NCBI RefSeq assembly: GCF_042665195.1
Contig: NZ_JBHTBW010000032.1
Coordinates: 14,422-78,421 of the forward strand
Direction of reading: 5' to 3'
Source of the DNA: Laceyella putida
GTDB lineage: Bacteria; Bacillota; Bacilli; Thermoactinomycetales; Thermoactinomycetaceae
Length of the DNA: 64,000 nucleotides
Positions 23,283-32,221 of this stretch are shown one piece after another. Both the position numbers and the translations under genes were made by a program. A model generated the notes under the pieces. That model saw only the letters and a program-made list of their open reading frames with translations. It had not been told where the DNA came from and ran no database searches. Numbering within the stretch: the stretch's first letter is position 1; the number at the start of each line of letters is the position of its first letter.

Positions 23283-24788
23283 ATGGGACTTGTGATCTAT
23301 CCGCCCACGATTGATTGGACGTACATGAAGCAAAGACCCCAACAATTGATGTCGCAATTCGCCAAGGACGGCCATACGGTTCTGTTTTTCAACAAACACA
23401 ACCAACCCGGCCCCGTGGTCGAAAAAGTGTCGGATCATCTTTATGTCATTAACCATACGGAATATTTTATGAAACACATCTATCCTCATTATGCCAACCA
23501 GCCGACGCTGTATTGGTGCTCCTGGAGCAAAAAAATCCCTTTCGCTTCTTTATTTCATTCCGATTATGTCGTTTACGACTGTGTTGATGATTTTCCCGAA
23601 TGGGACCATGACGAAAAGCTGTATGTCGACATGGCCCATGCCATTGTCTGCACAGCAGATAAATTGGAGCAGAAAATGAGGCGGTTATGCGTCGATAAGC
23701 CAATAGAAAAAATTCCCAACGGATGCGATTGGGACTATTTCAATCAAGTTGCGAGAGACCCAAACAAGGTGATGTCGGTTCAAAATCTCCCGCCAGCGAG
23801 CGGCCCGAAGATTGGCTATATCGGGGCTTGGGCGCCTTGGGTCGATGAAAGCCTCATCCAATACGCTTCACAACAAATGCCGCATGCGCAAATCCTCATC
23901 GTCGGTCCAGTGTTGAGGGAAGAGGTGAAGTTTCCGAGGGATAATGTGTTTCTCTTGGGCCACCAGAATTACGAGGCCCTGGCTTCGCTTCTCAGTTATA
24001 TCGATGTGTGCATCATTCCGTTTCGCATCAATCGCGTTACGGAGAGCACCAACCCCATCAAAGCCTATGAATATTTGGCCGCTGGAAAGCCCGTCGTTTC
24101 CACGAATCTTCCCGAAGTCCGAAAATTGGTTCCCTATGTGAGGATCGCCAATTCAAAAGAGGAATTTGTCTCCCATCTCCTCACCGCGTACCGGTTGAAA
24201 GATCGGGATATCCACAAGCGATCCGCCTTTGCGCAAAGTTTCAGCTGGTTCAACCGTTATTTGCAAATCCGTTCATTCTTGGCGACCCGGTTCCCCGCCT
24301 TCTTCCAAGTTCAAAACACCATCTCATTGCATCAAACAAACATGAGATCATTTACCTTGCCGCTGCAATTCTGTACCGTCAATTCCTATTTCACCAATCA
24401 CAATCTCAGTAAAGATCCTGTGTTCATCGGGGAATGGAAACAAACCGAATACCGTTGTTTTTTGCAAATCAGCCATAGGGCGCTGAGGCATTTGAACAAA
24501 CCGCCGCGTCATGTTTATCTTGAGCTGGATTCAACGGCTGGCCTGGAAAACTACGAAATAACCGTCTCTTCTGTGGCCCAACCATGGGTGAAATCCGCAC
24601 TTACCTTTTCCAATAAGCCAAGCGGCGATGCGCTGGGAACCTTTCGGTTGGCCCGCCCGTTCAATGAGACATATTCTATTGATATCACCGGAATCTGGCA
24701 TCGGGAACTGCTCTCTTTGGAACTGTCCAGCAACCAGCAGGCCGTCTCATTTGTCAATCCGAGACTCACATTTATCACAGACAGTTAG
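23283..24788 (+). CDS. GT4-type glycosyltransferase with extra C-terminal domain
   Basis: 501 residues from an ATG behind GAGGTGG. Residues 1-330 form a GT-B fold: the N-terminus has YMKQRPQQLM, the middle VYDCVDDFPEWD and GYIGAWAPWVDE, and the nucleotide-sugar site TNPIKAYEYLAAGKPVVST. Residues about 350-501 are a separate beta-rich region not shared with its paralogue at 25798-26810; it may bind a glycan or carrier. Donor and acceptor are unknown. The pyruvyltransferase gene begins 14 bases after the stop, so the two form an operon. Confidence 0.82.
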   Translation: MGLVIYPPTIDWTYMKQRPQQLMSQFAKDGHTVLFFNKHNQPGPVVEKVSDHLYVINHTEYFMKHIYPHYANQPTLYWCSWSKKIPFASLFHSDYVVYDCVDDFPEWDHDEKLYVDMAHAIVCTADKLEQKMRRLCVDKPIEKIPNGCDWDYFNQVARDPNKVMSVQNLPPASGPKIGYIGAWAPWVDESLIQYASQQMPHAQILIVGPVLREEVKFPRDNVFLLGHQNYEALASLLSYIDVCIIPFRINRVTESTNPIKAYEYLAAGKPVVSTNLPEVRKLVPYVRIANSKEEFVSHLLTAYRLKDRDIHKRSAFAQSFSWFNRYLQIRSFLATRFPAFFQVQNTISLHQTNMRSFTLPLQFCTVNSYFTNHNLSKDPVFIGEWKQTEYRCFLQISHRALRHLNKPPRHVYLELDSTAGLENYEITVSSVAQPWVKSALTFSNKPSGDALGTFRLARPFNETYSIDITGIWHRELLSLELSSNQQAVSFVNPRLTFITDS

Positions 24789-24802
24789 AAGGGGGGATAA
24801 CG

Positions 24803-25807
24803 ATGAAAATATGTGTTTGTGGATATTTTGGCATGGGCAATTTTGGGGACGAATTGTTTTTGAAAACGTATCAACAAGTTTTTTCCAATCACCATGTTTT
24901 TAGTTGGGAGCCTTTTTTGGACACGAAACAAATCGATGCGGTCATCATCGGCGGAGGGGATCTGATCACCCCGTATTGGTTTAATCAACACTATTTCCCA
25001 TCCGATTTGGAAAACCACCCCACCTGGATTTACAGTGTGGGCATCGCCGACTTTTATCCTTTGGAAACATGGCCGGACCAAGAAGTTCAAAAATACAGGG
25101 AGCGAACGCAAAAAGCGGTCAGGTTTGCGGTAAGGGACGAAAACTCCGCCAAGCTGGCGCGCAACATAGGTTTGCACCATCAAGTCGACATCGTGCCTGA
25201 TGCCGCGTTTTCATATAAAGTAAATCCGATTCCCATCGAAAAATTTTCCATCAAGCCCATTATTGGAATCTGCATCCATTCATACGAGCATTTTCCATAT
25301 GGGATGGTGAGAGATGTGCTTGCCGGTTGCGGCCAAAAGGGTTATGATTTCCTCTTTATTCCGGTGATCGATCGGGCGGTGAATCCCTATGCCGATGTTC
25401 CGGCTTGCCGGAAGCTGATGGGCATGGTCCGTGAAAAGTGCCCCGACGCGAACGTCCATATTCTTGAAATTGCTTACTTGGATCAGATCTGCAATTGGTT
25501 GAAAGCCATCGATTATTTGATTTCATTTAAGCTTCACCCGTCCCTGATTGCTGTCCGGGAAGGAACGCCTGTCTTGTGCATCAACAGCCACAGCAAAGTG
25601 AAGAGTCTCATGTCCAAGTTTGGCCTGGACGACTTCGTGATCAAGGAGAATGTTTCCAAAGAGCAGTTGGAGAATAAGCTGTCCTCCTTTTTGCAAACAG
25701 GCAAGGAAAGGTTGCAAAAAGCTGTGCCATTGGTCAACCGGGCGGTTCAAGCAAGCGGTGCCAGCCTGGAGCGGCTAAAAAAGGACATTGAGGATTACTT
25801 CAAATAA
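24803..25807 (+). CDS. Polysaccharide pyruvyltransferase family protein
   Basis: 334 residues from an ATG behind AAGGGGGG. It belongs to the CsaB/WcaK group, which adds pyruvate ketals to sugars of cell-surface polymers using PEP. Features: GYFGMGNFGDELFLKTY at the N-terminus, IIGGGDLITPYW, SVGIADFYP, the second-domain IVPDAAFSYKV, and late ISFKLHPSLIAVREGTPVL. Its gene follows the GT4 gene closely and converges on the second GT4, sharing 8 bases at their ends. A spore or wall glycan is the likely acceptor. The exact reaction is not proven. Confidence 0.85.
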   Translation: MKICVCGYFGMGNFGDELFLKTYQQVFSNHHVFSWEPFLDTKQIDAVIIGGGDLITPYWFNQHYFPSDLENHPTWIYSVGIADFYPLETWPDQEVQKYRERTQKAVRFAVRDENSAKLARNIGLHHQVDIVPDAAFSYKVNPIPIEKFSIKPIIGICIHSYEHFPYGMVRDVLAGCGQKGYDFLFIPVIDRAVNPYADVPACRKLMGMVREKCPDANVHILEIAYLDQICNWLKAIDYLISFKLHPSLIAVREGTPVLCINSHSKVKSLMSKFGLDDFVIKENVSKEQLENKLSSFLQTGKERLQKAVPLVNRAVQASGASLERLKKDIEDYFK

Positions 25808-26810
25808 GCTCCGACAGCAACGCTTCCGCTTGAAGGCTGCGGGTTTCCCAAGTGTTTTGTAACGCATATTCAATTCGGGCACACGGATCTCCCGGATCGA
25901 ATATGCGTTTTTTTATTTTTTCAATGAATTGGTCATGGGTTGGGGCGATGTCCACATGGGGGCGCATCAGGCGGCATTCCGGCAAATCCGTTGCAATCAC
26001 CGGTTTCCCCGCGGCGAGATATTCATAGGCTTTGACTGGATTGGTGGCCAGGGTGATGGGATTGAGCCGAAACGGAATGACGCAAACCGAAAACGCTTGA
26101 ATATAGCTGGGCAGAAGCTGGTGTGGCTTCAGCCCGAGGTAACGCACGTGGGGCAAACCATTGTGATGGAATTTCTTTTGGAATTCGGCGCCAATCACGA
26201 CTACCTTCCAAGCGGGATCGATGCAGGATATTTTACGAACCAGTGCCTCATCAATCCAAGGGGCCCATGCGCCCACATACCCAATCAGCTTATTGTTTTG
26301 TTCATCCATCAAATCAACTGGAATCTCTCTCTTTTCCGTCTTATGTAAATTCATCTCCGGATCATATCCATTCCGGATCAAGACCAATCTTTTGTGTGGA
26401 AACGTTTTTTGCAACCGAAGAAATAATCGCTGTGAACTGCATACAATGGCATCGGCGATGGCCACCATTTCTTTCTCATGGCGGATCCATTCGCCAAAAT
26501 CATCCGCGCAATCGTAAACGATCCAATCGGCCTGATAAGAAGACAGTGTGTTCGCCAACATGGGATTGTTGCACCAGACACCGACGGAGTCATAACGCTT
26601 CCGCAACTTGGGCCAATCAGATCGCAACCAGTTCTGGTGATGATGGACAAGGGTGAGATTGGGTTCGATTTCTTCCGGCGCCCGATCAGTCTGCGTCCGA
26701 TTGCAATAATAGACGACATGGCCTTGTTTCGCCAGGCGGGACATGAGCTGTTGTGGCCGTTGCTTCATCCAATTCCAGTCCATCAACGGCGGATAAATGA
26801 TCACAGGCAA
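25800..26810 (-). CDS. GT4-type glycosyltransferase (paralogue of the 23283 product)
   Basis: 336 residues. It shares with the first GT4 the same head (WMKQRPQQLMSRLA), VYDCADDFGEW, GYVGAWAPWIDE and TNPVKAYEYLAAGKPVIAT, but lacks the C-terminal extension, so the two arose by duplication. The TTG at 26810 follows a GGGGGG-rich site closely; the GTG two codons on, at 26804, has better spacing to GAGAGG and may be used. Its 3' end overlaps the pyruvyltransferase by 8 bases tail to tail. Confidence 0.82.
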   Translation of the reverse strand: MPVIIYPPLMDWNWMKQRPQQLMSRLAKQGHVVYYCNRTQTDRAPEEIEPNLTLVHHHQNWLRSDWPKLRKRYDSVGVWCNNPMLANTLSSYQADWIVYDCADDFGEWIRHEKEMVAIADAIVCSSQRLFLRLQKTFPHKRLVLIRNGYDPEMNLHKTEKREIPVDLMDEQNNKLIGYVGAWAPWIDEALVRKISCIDPAWKVVVIGAEFQKKFHHNGLPHVRYLGLKPHQLLPSYIQAFSVCVIPFRLNPITLATNPVKAYEYLAAGKPVIATDLPECRLMRPHVDIAPTHDQFIEKIKKRIFDPGDPCARIEYALQNTWETRSLQAEALLSELI

Positions 26811-26874
26811 ACCTCTCCCCCCCTTTAACTGATCTCGTTCTTATGTATATATGTCTCCCTTGATTGAAAGAAGC

Positions 26875-26902
26875 ACATTTTTCTGTTGCATGACATAGGG
26901 TA
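26875..26902 (+). promoter_or_regulatory. Candidate sigma-K promoter of the GT2 gene
   Basis: AC at 26875-26876, 17 bases, then CATAGGGTA (26894-26902), matching the mother-cell sigma-K pattern (AC, 16-17 bases, CATAnnnTA). It stands 35 bases before the GT2 start. The motif is short, so chance is possible. Confidence 0.5.
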
Positions 26903-26936
26903 TGGATAGATCCACTACCCAAAAGGAGATTGCCGC

Positions 26937-28175
26937 GTGTTGACGTTTATTCTGGACAATGAAGACCCTTGGGCCATGGCCAAAACCACTTCTTGCCTGG
27001 GGAAGACGCCGTGTGAAATCGTTCCGCTCAAAACGGAGATCGCTTGGCGGATGCAGGCCTGTCTGACCCACTATCGGGAGCCTTTTTTCTTAACGTTTCG
27101 CGCTGGGGATCAAATCAAACCGGGATTCTTTCAGAAAATGGGCGAATGGATCCGCGATTTGTCGGAGAACTGCGCTGGGTTGATGGCTGGAACAAAAGAA
27201 GGCCTTCTCCTTCCGCTTGTGTGGAGGACCAAAGCGGTGAAGTCCCTATCCATATCCAAACTGGACCATTTCCCTTTCGAACATTATGCGTTGCAGGATC
27301 TTCAATCCCGATTATCCGTGCGTTGGCGATGGAAAGAGGTTGATTCCGACCACTATCTCCCCAATCCCGTCGCCCCTCCCAAATGGATGAACCGGGAGAC
27401 GGAATGGCAACTCACCAAACCGCTCCTTTACACCCGTCCTCCCGCGGCAAGAATGAACGGCAGACCCACCGTCTCCATTGTGATCTGCACCTATAATGAT
27501 GGGGGTTATCTGAGTTGGGCCATCCGCAGCGTATGGGCTCAAACGAATCCCGATTGGGAGCTGATCGTCGTCAACGACGGGTCGACGGATCAGACGCGGG
27601 AAGTATTGTCCTCCTTTCAAGGGGAGCCGCGGCTGACCGTGATTGAAAACGGCAAAAACCTGGGGAAAGCGAAAAGCCTCAATCGCGCATTGGGAGCGGC
27701 GAAAGGGGAGTGGCTGTTGGAATTGGATGCGGATGATTGGTTGACCGTTGATTGCGTTGAGCAGATATGCACACACGCAAGCAAACGCCCCCATGCCACC
27801 CTGTTCTACGGGAACCATCATGAATGGAGGGAAAGAGCCAATAAAACATTGGTTTACAGCGGCTTGAGACACAACCCTTCCCCCATAAACAAAGAGGAAT
27901 TGTTGTCAACAGGGCTTCCTCTGGCGCCGAGATGCTATAACACTTCCATCTTGCGGAAAATGGGGGGGTGGCTGTGCTCGGACCCTTTTGAAGGCAGGCT
28001 TTATGAGGATTTCCAAATGCTGCTCCGTCTCGAAAAGCAGGATAAGGTCCACATCCCCCTCGCTTTATATCATCGGCGCATTCGCAAAAACAGCATCACG
28101 CATCGGGAAGCTGAAAAATATGCCATTTGGAAAAATTGGGTTAAAGAAAAAGGCTCGGCAATGAGCGAGCCATGA
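26937..28175 (+). CDS. GT2 family glycosyltransferase with extra N-terminal domain
   Basis: 412 residues from a GTG start 8 bases after AAGGAG. Residues about 178-400 form a GT-A domain: VSIVICTYNDGGYLSWAIRS, IVVNDGSTDQTREV, the metal-binding ELDADDW, and a late EDFQMLLR acid-containing motif. The first 170 residues have no motif I recognise, although they contain LTFRAGDQIKPGFFQKMG, which resembles a degenerate GT2 half. It lies among spore-glycan genes, divergent from the second GT4, and may be read by sigma-K. Confidence 0.82.
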   Translation: MLTFILDNEDPWAMAKTTSCLGKTPCEIVPLKTEIAWRMQACLTHYREPFFLTFRAGDQIKPGFFQKMGEWIRDLSENCAGLMAGTKEGLLLPLVWRTKAVKSLSISKLDHFPFEHYALQDLQSRLSVRWRWKEVDSDHYLPNPVAPPKWMNRETEWQLTKPLLYTRPPAARMNGRPTVSIVICTYNDGGYLSWAIRSVWAQTNPDWELIVVNDGSTDQTREVLSSFQGEPRLTVIENGKNLGKAKSLNRALGAAKGEWLLELDADDWLTVDCVEQICTHASKRPHATLFYGNHHEWRERANKTLVYSGLRHNPSPINKEELLSTGLPLAPRCYNTSILRKMGGWLCSDPFEGRLYEDFQMLLRLEKQDKVHIPLALYHRRIRKNSITHREAEKYAIWKNWVKEKGSAMSEP

Positions 28176-28195
28176 TATGAAACGCCTTCCTGTTT

Positions 28196-28393
28196 TTATG
28201 CCACCAGCACCCTGACATAGTTGATGCTGGCGATGCTTATCTCGATGGGGGGTGGTGGTACATAACCATTAGGTGGCTGTACCGTTATCGTCGCATCGTC
28301 AACGGCCAGCAGTCGCCCTTCATAATAAAAACTGTTTGTGGCAACCTCCACATCTCTGCCGATATAAGCGGATAGAGCTTCACGTAAATTCAT
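28196..28393 (-). CDS. Small LSm/DUF2642-like protein
   Basis: 65 residues behind an AGGAGG site. The pattern is a short helix (LREALSAYI), then strands GRDVEVATNSFYYEGRLLAV, ATITVQ, and a final IEISIASINYVRVLV, separated by a Pro-rich loop (YVPPPPIE). The fold type matches DUF2642/LSm proteins such as the one at 5046. It lies 18 bases after the 28412 gene on the same strand, so they are probably co-transcribed. Role in the spore coat is inferred from context. Confidence 0.6.
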   Translation of the reverse strand: MNLREALSAYIGRDVEVATNSFYYEGRLLAVDDATITVQPPNGYVPPPPIEISIASINYVRVLVA

Positions 28394-28411
28394 GGTTCAA
28401 CCTCCTTTGGT

Positions 28412-28837
28412 TTAGGCGACTCCTTCAATATTTCTGATTGGAATGAATACGAGATTGCCGGTCGCTTCCTGTACCTGGACAAAATCCGTGCCAACTAATT
28501 CCAACACCCCCGTGATCGCGGTTCCGCCAACTTGGACCGTCACGGTTTGGCCGACACGTCCGGCCAGTTCATTTCTCAGGGCGATGAGTGGCCCGATAAA
28601 CACCAATACATCGGCCATTTGCGCTTGCAATTGCTGAATGGCCCCCAATGCGGTGTTCAGTTGCCCTTGCAATTGTGGGATTGTGTTTGTTTGCCCCTGT
28701 AACTGCCTGACTAGTACGAATAATTGTTCAACCCTGTCAGTAAGAAAATGTAACCACCAAAATATCTTTTTTAATACAAATCTCTTTTTGGGTCGTCGGC
28801 AAAAACTGCTGATCGATAACTCTTTTTGTGTTTCCAC
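28412..28837 (-). CDS. Coiled-coil protein with LSm/DUF2642-like C-terminus
   Basis: 141 residues from a GTG 8 bases after AAGGGGG. A basic head (CRRPKKRFVLKK) leads into a Gln-rich coiled coil (about 45-85: VRQLQGQTNTIPQLQGQLNT) and then a C-terminal LSm-like domain with RVGQTVTVQVGGTAITGVLE and FVQVQEATGNLVFIPIRNIE. The coiled coil may drive oligomer formation. Its partner is probably the 28196 protein encoded next. No named family. Confidence 0.6.
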   Translation of the reverse strand: METQKELSISSFCRRPKKRFVLKKIFWWLHFLTDRVEQLFVLVRQLQGQTNTIPQLQGQLNTALGAIQQLQAQMADVLVFIGPLIALRNELAGRVGQTVTVQVGGTAITGVLELVGTDFVQVQEATGNLVFIPIRNIEGVA

Positions 28838-28865
28838 TATGTCTGCCCCCTTTTTTTGCTCGTTA

Positions 28866-28874
28866 TAACATATG
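28866..28874 (-). promoter_or_regulatory. Possible sigma-K -10 element upstream of 28412-28837
   Basis: On the minus strand CATATGTTA fits CATAnnnTA and lies about 30 bases before the GTG. The -35 position reads CC rather than AC, so this is weak. Confidence 0.35.
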
Positions 28875-28948
28875 TTTTTCGCCTTTAATTGGCGACGCGG
28901 AATAATAAATATATGTTTTTATACCATATATTTCTTGGAGGGGACGCG

Positions 28949-30055
28949 ATGAAAGTTATGACCGTGATCGGCACAAGGCCGGAAGCGATCAAAATGGCCC
29001 CGGTTCTCCGCTTGCTGTCGAGCGATTCAACCCTCGATAGCGTTTGCGTCAACACGGCGCAACACAGGGAAATGATCGACCAGGTGTTTGATATTTTTTC
29101 AGTCGCGCCGGAGTACGATTTGAACGTCATGAAGCCGAACCAAAGCCTTGATGCGCTGACGAGTGAAATCATCACCAAGACTTCGTCCATCATGAAACGG
29201 GAGAAACCCGCCATCGTGTTGGTGCACGGGGATACCACCACCACTTTTTCCGCCGCCTATGCCGCGTTCATCAATCAAATCCCCGTGGCCCATGTGGAAG
29301 CGGGACTTCGAACCTATGACATGGCCGCCCCGTTCCCGGAAGAGATGAACCGCCAACTCGTGAGCCGGTTGGCCAGGTACCATTTTGCCTGCACAGAAGA
29401 AAACAAAATGAACCTGCAAAAAGAAAACATTGACCCTGAACATATTCTGGTTACCGGAAATACCGTTATTGATGCCCTGTTGGAGACCATTAAAAAAGAA
29501 TTTGTCCCACCCTCTTCTTTATCCTCCGTGTTTGGGAATGAAGGGAGAATGTTATTGGTTACGACGCACCGCAGGGAGAATTGGGAAACGCTGAAAAATA
29601 TCTATGCGGCTTTGAACCGGGTGATTGAGGAACATTCCGATGTTTGCCTCGTTTTCCCCGTTCACAAAAATCCGTTGGTCCGCTCGCAAGTAGAGCGCTT
29701 TCTAGCGGCAAATGAACGGGTGCACATGTTGGAGCCATTGGATTACATGAGTTTTTGCCACTTGATGAAAAAAGCGCATATCATTCTGACGGACTCCGGG
29801 GGAATCCAGGAAGAAGCTTGCGCTTTGGGAAAGCCGTGCCTGGTGACGCGGGAAAGGACGGAGCGCCCCGAAGGGTTGAAAACGGCCGGGATCAAGCTCG
29901 TTGGCACCGATACGGGTCGGATATGCGAGGAGCTCCGTCGATTGCTCACCGATCCCTCTCATTATGCGCGAATGTCCAACGCCGACAACCCATTTGGCGA
30001 TGGCAGGGCGGCGGAAAGGATTGTACAGTTTATCAAGCGAAAGCTTTTGGCTTGA
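28949..30055 (+). CDS. UDP-N-acetylglucosamine 2-epimerase (non-hydrolysing)
   Basis: 368 residues from an ATG behind TTGGAGGGG. Interconverts UDP-GlcNAc and UDP-ManNAc. Landmarks: VIGTRPEAIKMAPVL, NTAQHREMIDQV, VHGDTTTTFSAAYAAF, HVEAGLRT, FPEEMNRQLVSRLA, and LTDSGGIQEEACALGKPCL. Length and motifs match MnaA/WecB closely. UDP-ManNAc feeds teichoic-acid linkage units and surface glycans. Since the gene sits among spore-glycan genes, it may be a dedicated copy. Confidence 0.92.
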   Translation: MKVMTVIGTRPEAIKMAPVLRLLSSDSTLDSVCVNTAQHREMIDQVFDIFSVAPEYDLNVMKPNQSLDALTSEIITKTSSIMKREKPAIVLVHGDTTTTFSAAYAAFINQIPVAHVEAGLRTYDMAAPFPEEMNRQLVSRLARYHFACTEENKMNLQKENIDPEHILVTGNTVIDALLETIKKEFVPPSSLSSVFGNEGRMLLVTTHRRENWETLKNIYAALNRVIEEHSDVCLVFPVHKNPLVRSQVERFLAANERVHMLEPLDYMSFCHLMKKAHIILTDSGGIQEEACALGKPCLVTRERTERPEGLKTAGIKLVGTDTGRICEELRRLLTDPSHYARMSNADNPFGDGRAAERIVQFIKRKLLA

Positions 30056-30202
30056 CCATTCCCAAGAACATGCGAAAAGTGCGCAGGCAATGACTGGCAT
30101 CCGGGACGTGCATCTATCTTTTTCTTTTTAAGTCATATCACCCTTAAATATCTTCTCTCTGAAACATATTCTACAAGGAATACTCAATAAGGAGGAACCT
30201 CG

Positions 30203-30895
30203 GTGAAACTTTCAATCTGGGCCTCATTAACCCCACAGCAGAGATTGGAACATGCGCAACAAATCATTACCCGCTTCCACCAACTTCGGCCGCACAGCTA
30301 CTATATTGACAAATACCGGGATGCCGAAGCGGATTATTGGTTTCCCATCCTGCACCAGCTGGACAGCCAACTTTCCAAAGGCCCGCAGCAGAAAGTGTTG
30401 GATGTGGGGCCGGCCTACGGCACCTTGCTTCTGTATGCCGCGCTCTGGGGAGCGAAGGGATACGGTATGGATATGTACCACCAATATTGGTCCAAGGAGT
30501 TGGAACAAAATTATTCGATTGAATGGGCGCAAAAAAACATTGAAGCCGATGATATTCCTTGGAAGGAACCATTTGATGTTATCCTGTTCACCGAAGTGTT
30601 GGAACATATGAACTATCATCCGGGGCCCGTTTTCCGGAAATTTTTTGATGCGTTGAAGCCGGGCGGCGTTTTGTTCCTCACCACTCCTTGGGCCCGTGCC
30701 TATGCCTCCAGCGTAAATCCCGATTTGTCGCAGATGCCCCATTACCAACCGGGAATGCAATTTACAGATGACGAACATAAGTACTATTCGCTGGATGAAA
30801 TCATGTGGTTGGCCAAAGATGCGGGATTTACCGCTTCGTATTTGGACATATACAAAAATCACCTGCTTCTTGTTCTCAAACGTCCGGAAGCATAA
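30203..30895 (+). CDS. SAM-dependent class I methyltransferase
   Basis: 230 residues from a GTG behind AAGGAGGA. Motif I is VLDVGPAYGTLLLYAALWG, the acidic end of strand 2 is GMDMY, and the later motifs are FDVILFTEVLEHM and LKPGGVLFLTTPW. This is the Methyltransf_11/23 type often found in glycan clusters, where it methylates sugars. Acceptor unknown. About 150 bases separate it from the epimerase gene, with no clear terminator between, so co-transcription is possible. A strong terminator follows it. Confidence 0.78.
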   Translation: MKLSIWASLTPQQRLEHAQQIITRFHQLRPHSYYIDKYRDAEADYWFPILHQLDSQLSKGPQQKVLDVGPAYGTLLLYAALWGAKGYGMDMYHQYWSKELEQNYSIEWAQKNIEADDIPWKEPFDVILFTEVLEHMNYHPGPVFRKFFDALKPGGVLFLTTPWARAYASSVNPDLSQMPHYQPGMQFTDDEHKYYSLDEIMWLAKDAGFTASYLDIYKNHLLLVLKRPEA

Positions 30896-30936
30896 ACAAA
30901 GGGGGGGGCAGAAGCCAAGGGGGTTTTTCGCGGAGA

Positions 30937-30974
30937 AAAAACAGATCGCCATGCAGTTGCGGCGATCTGTTTTT
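30937..30974 (+). terminator. Terminator of the methyltransferase gene
   Basis: A perfect 14-bp stem AAAAACAGATCGCC (30937-30950) with 30961-30974, ending in a T run. The repeat element starts 5 bases later. Confidence 0.88.
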
Positions 30975-30978
30975 ATTA

Positions 30979-31109
30979 GGGCGTGTCTGATAAATATGTC
31001 GGCGGCTCCAAAACCGTTTTCCCATTCGCTTCACGCGTGACGAGGCGCTCATCGGGAAAAGGTTTTTCCGCCTCCTCCCATTGGTCAACTTGATTTGCCA
31101 GACACGCCC
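30979..31109. mobile_element. MITE-like element, copy B, with TA target duplication
   Basis: 131 bases with perfect 11-bp terminal inverted repeats, GGGCGTGTCTG (30979-30989) and its complement (31099-31109), flanked on both sides by TA (30977-30978 and 31110-31111). The inside is a long imperfect hairpin (AAAACC-TTTTCCC facing GGGAAAA-GGTTTT) with no ORF. TA duplications are typical of IS630 and of some IS5-family groups. Its core matches element A at 7198-7337 in reverse orientation. Confidence 0.8.
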
Positions 31110-31124
31110 TAGAAAATATGTAAC

Positions 31125-31259
31125 CTAGTCCCGGCCCATTCTTGCCATCAACCACGTTCCCAAAACAAAGACGAGCGGAATGCCGACGAAGTTGACAAGG
31201 AACCCGTTAAACGTTTGAGGGCTCATGTTGGCGATCGTTGCAACGGAGGACAGACCCAT
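31125..31259 (-). CDS. One-TM micro-protein of 44 residues
   Basis: An ATG (complement ending at 31259) with AAAGGTGAG upstream. The product is mostly one hydrophobic helix, with FLVNFVGIPLVFVLGTWLM after a polar head (MGLSSVATIANMSPQTFNG) and a short RMGRD tail. It could be a membrane-anchored sporulation peptide. The stop lies 13 bases beyond the MITE end. Family not recognised. Confidence 0.5.
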   Translation of the reverse strand: MGLSSVATIANMSPQTFNGFLVNFVGIPLVFVLGTWLMARMGRD

Positions 31260-31444
31260 GGTTGTTCTCACCTTTCAAGTAAAAAGTGTTTTAAAACCGC
31301 TTATATATTTTGTTCATTCCTGTGTTGGTTTAGTAATTCCAATCATGCCATGGACTGATTCGCCTTAAAATATTACACCGCATCAAGCGGATTGAAGAAA
31401 ATCCCTGCTACTTTTCTCTGAGGTGATTTTATATCTGTCTAGTT

Positions 31445-31537
31445 ACCGGCACAATTTCAGTTTTATAGACGAGAGTGGAAGCCATTCTCGAAATTTTTTA
31501 TAAGATGTAGTAACTCTTGAGAAAGGAGAGGTTTAAA
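31445..31537 (+). promoter_or_regulatory. Duplicated upstream block, copy 1
   Basis: About 93 bases that recur almost unchanged at 32782-32875. Conserved parts: ACCGGCACAATTTCAGTTTT, ATAGAC, GAAGCCATTCTCGAA, GATGTAGTAAC and the ribosome site GAAAGGAGAG. AC, 17 bases, TATAGACGA (31464-31472) is a poor sigma-K-like arrangement. Confidence 0.6.
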
Positions 31538-32221
31538 ATGAGAGCACAACATTTGTGCAGAAAAAGAAAAAGATGTCACCGTCATATCCATCACTTCAAG
31601 CGCCGCTGCAAATGCAAGAAGATCATCTGCTGCAAACCAAAACGCAAGGTGGATCGTTTAAGAGTGGTGCCCGCGTTTGGGACGGCGATCACTGATCCGG
31701 CGCTGATTTTTACAGACGTGTTGGGCATTCCGGCTGGCCCTACGCCATTCACCAACTTTCAACCTGTGGTGGCGGAGAATGTAATCGTTGAAAACACGGG
31801 AATCCGGATACAAAGACGCGGTTGTTATGAAGTGGGGGGAGCGGCTTCGATCATTGTGTTTGTCGGCCTAGCAACTTTAACAGCCCCTCTTTCGATTGCC
31901 TTGACATTGAATGGAACGGTGATTCCGGGAACAGAGACCACACTTGTTGCCACGGGCGGCGTTTTGGATGTGGGGGTAACGTTTACCACAGAAATCCCAG
32001 AGAGACAAATATTCTTGAGAGAAGGCGACTTGATTGATTTGACGTTTATTGCCGGCGCAGCTGTTGCAGCCGTTGCAGTGGGCATCACGGGTGTCCTCGG
32101 GGTGGGCAGAGTTCCCAACTTCAACTGCGGTGGCAATGGATTCACAAACAGATTCACAGATGGATTCTCAGATCGATTCGACCCAAATAGATTCTGCTTC
32201 CCCCTAAAAGATTGCGATTAA
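31538..32221 (+). CDS. Cys/His/Lys-rich-headed spore-surface-like protein, paralogue 1
   Basis: 227 residues. The first 45 are extremely basic and Cys/His-rich (HLCRKRKRCHRHIHHFKRR, CKCKKIICCKPKRK). Then comes a beta-rich domain of about 150 residues whose strands read RRGCYEVGGAASIIVF, LSIALTLNGTVIPGTET, EIPERQIFLREGDLIDLTF and AVAVGITGVLGVGR, like the TNF/C1q-type jelly roll of BclA-family exosporium proteins. The tail NRFTDGFSDRFDPNRFCFP is unique to this copy. No collagen repeats and no signal peptide. The AAAGGAGAG site is 7 bases from the ATG. Confidence 0.68.
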   Translation: MRAQHLCRKRKRCHRHIHHFKRRCKCKKIICCKPKRKVDRLRVVPAFGTAITDPALIFTDVLGIPAGPTPFTNFQPVVAENVIVENTGIRIQRRGCYEVGGAASIIVFVGLATLTAPLSIALTLNGTVIPGTETTLVATGGVLDVGVTFTTEIPERQIFLREGDLIDLTFIAGAAVAAVAVGITGVLGVGRVPNFNCGGNGFTNRFTDGFSDRFDPNRFCFPLKDCD

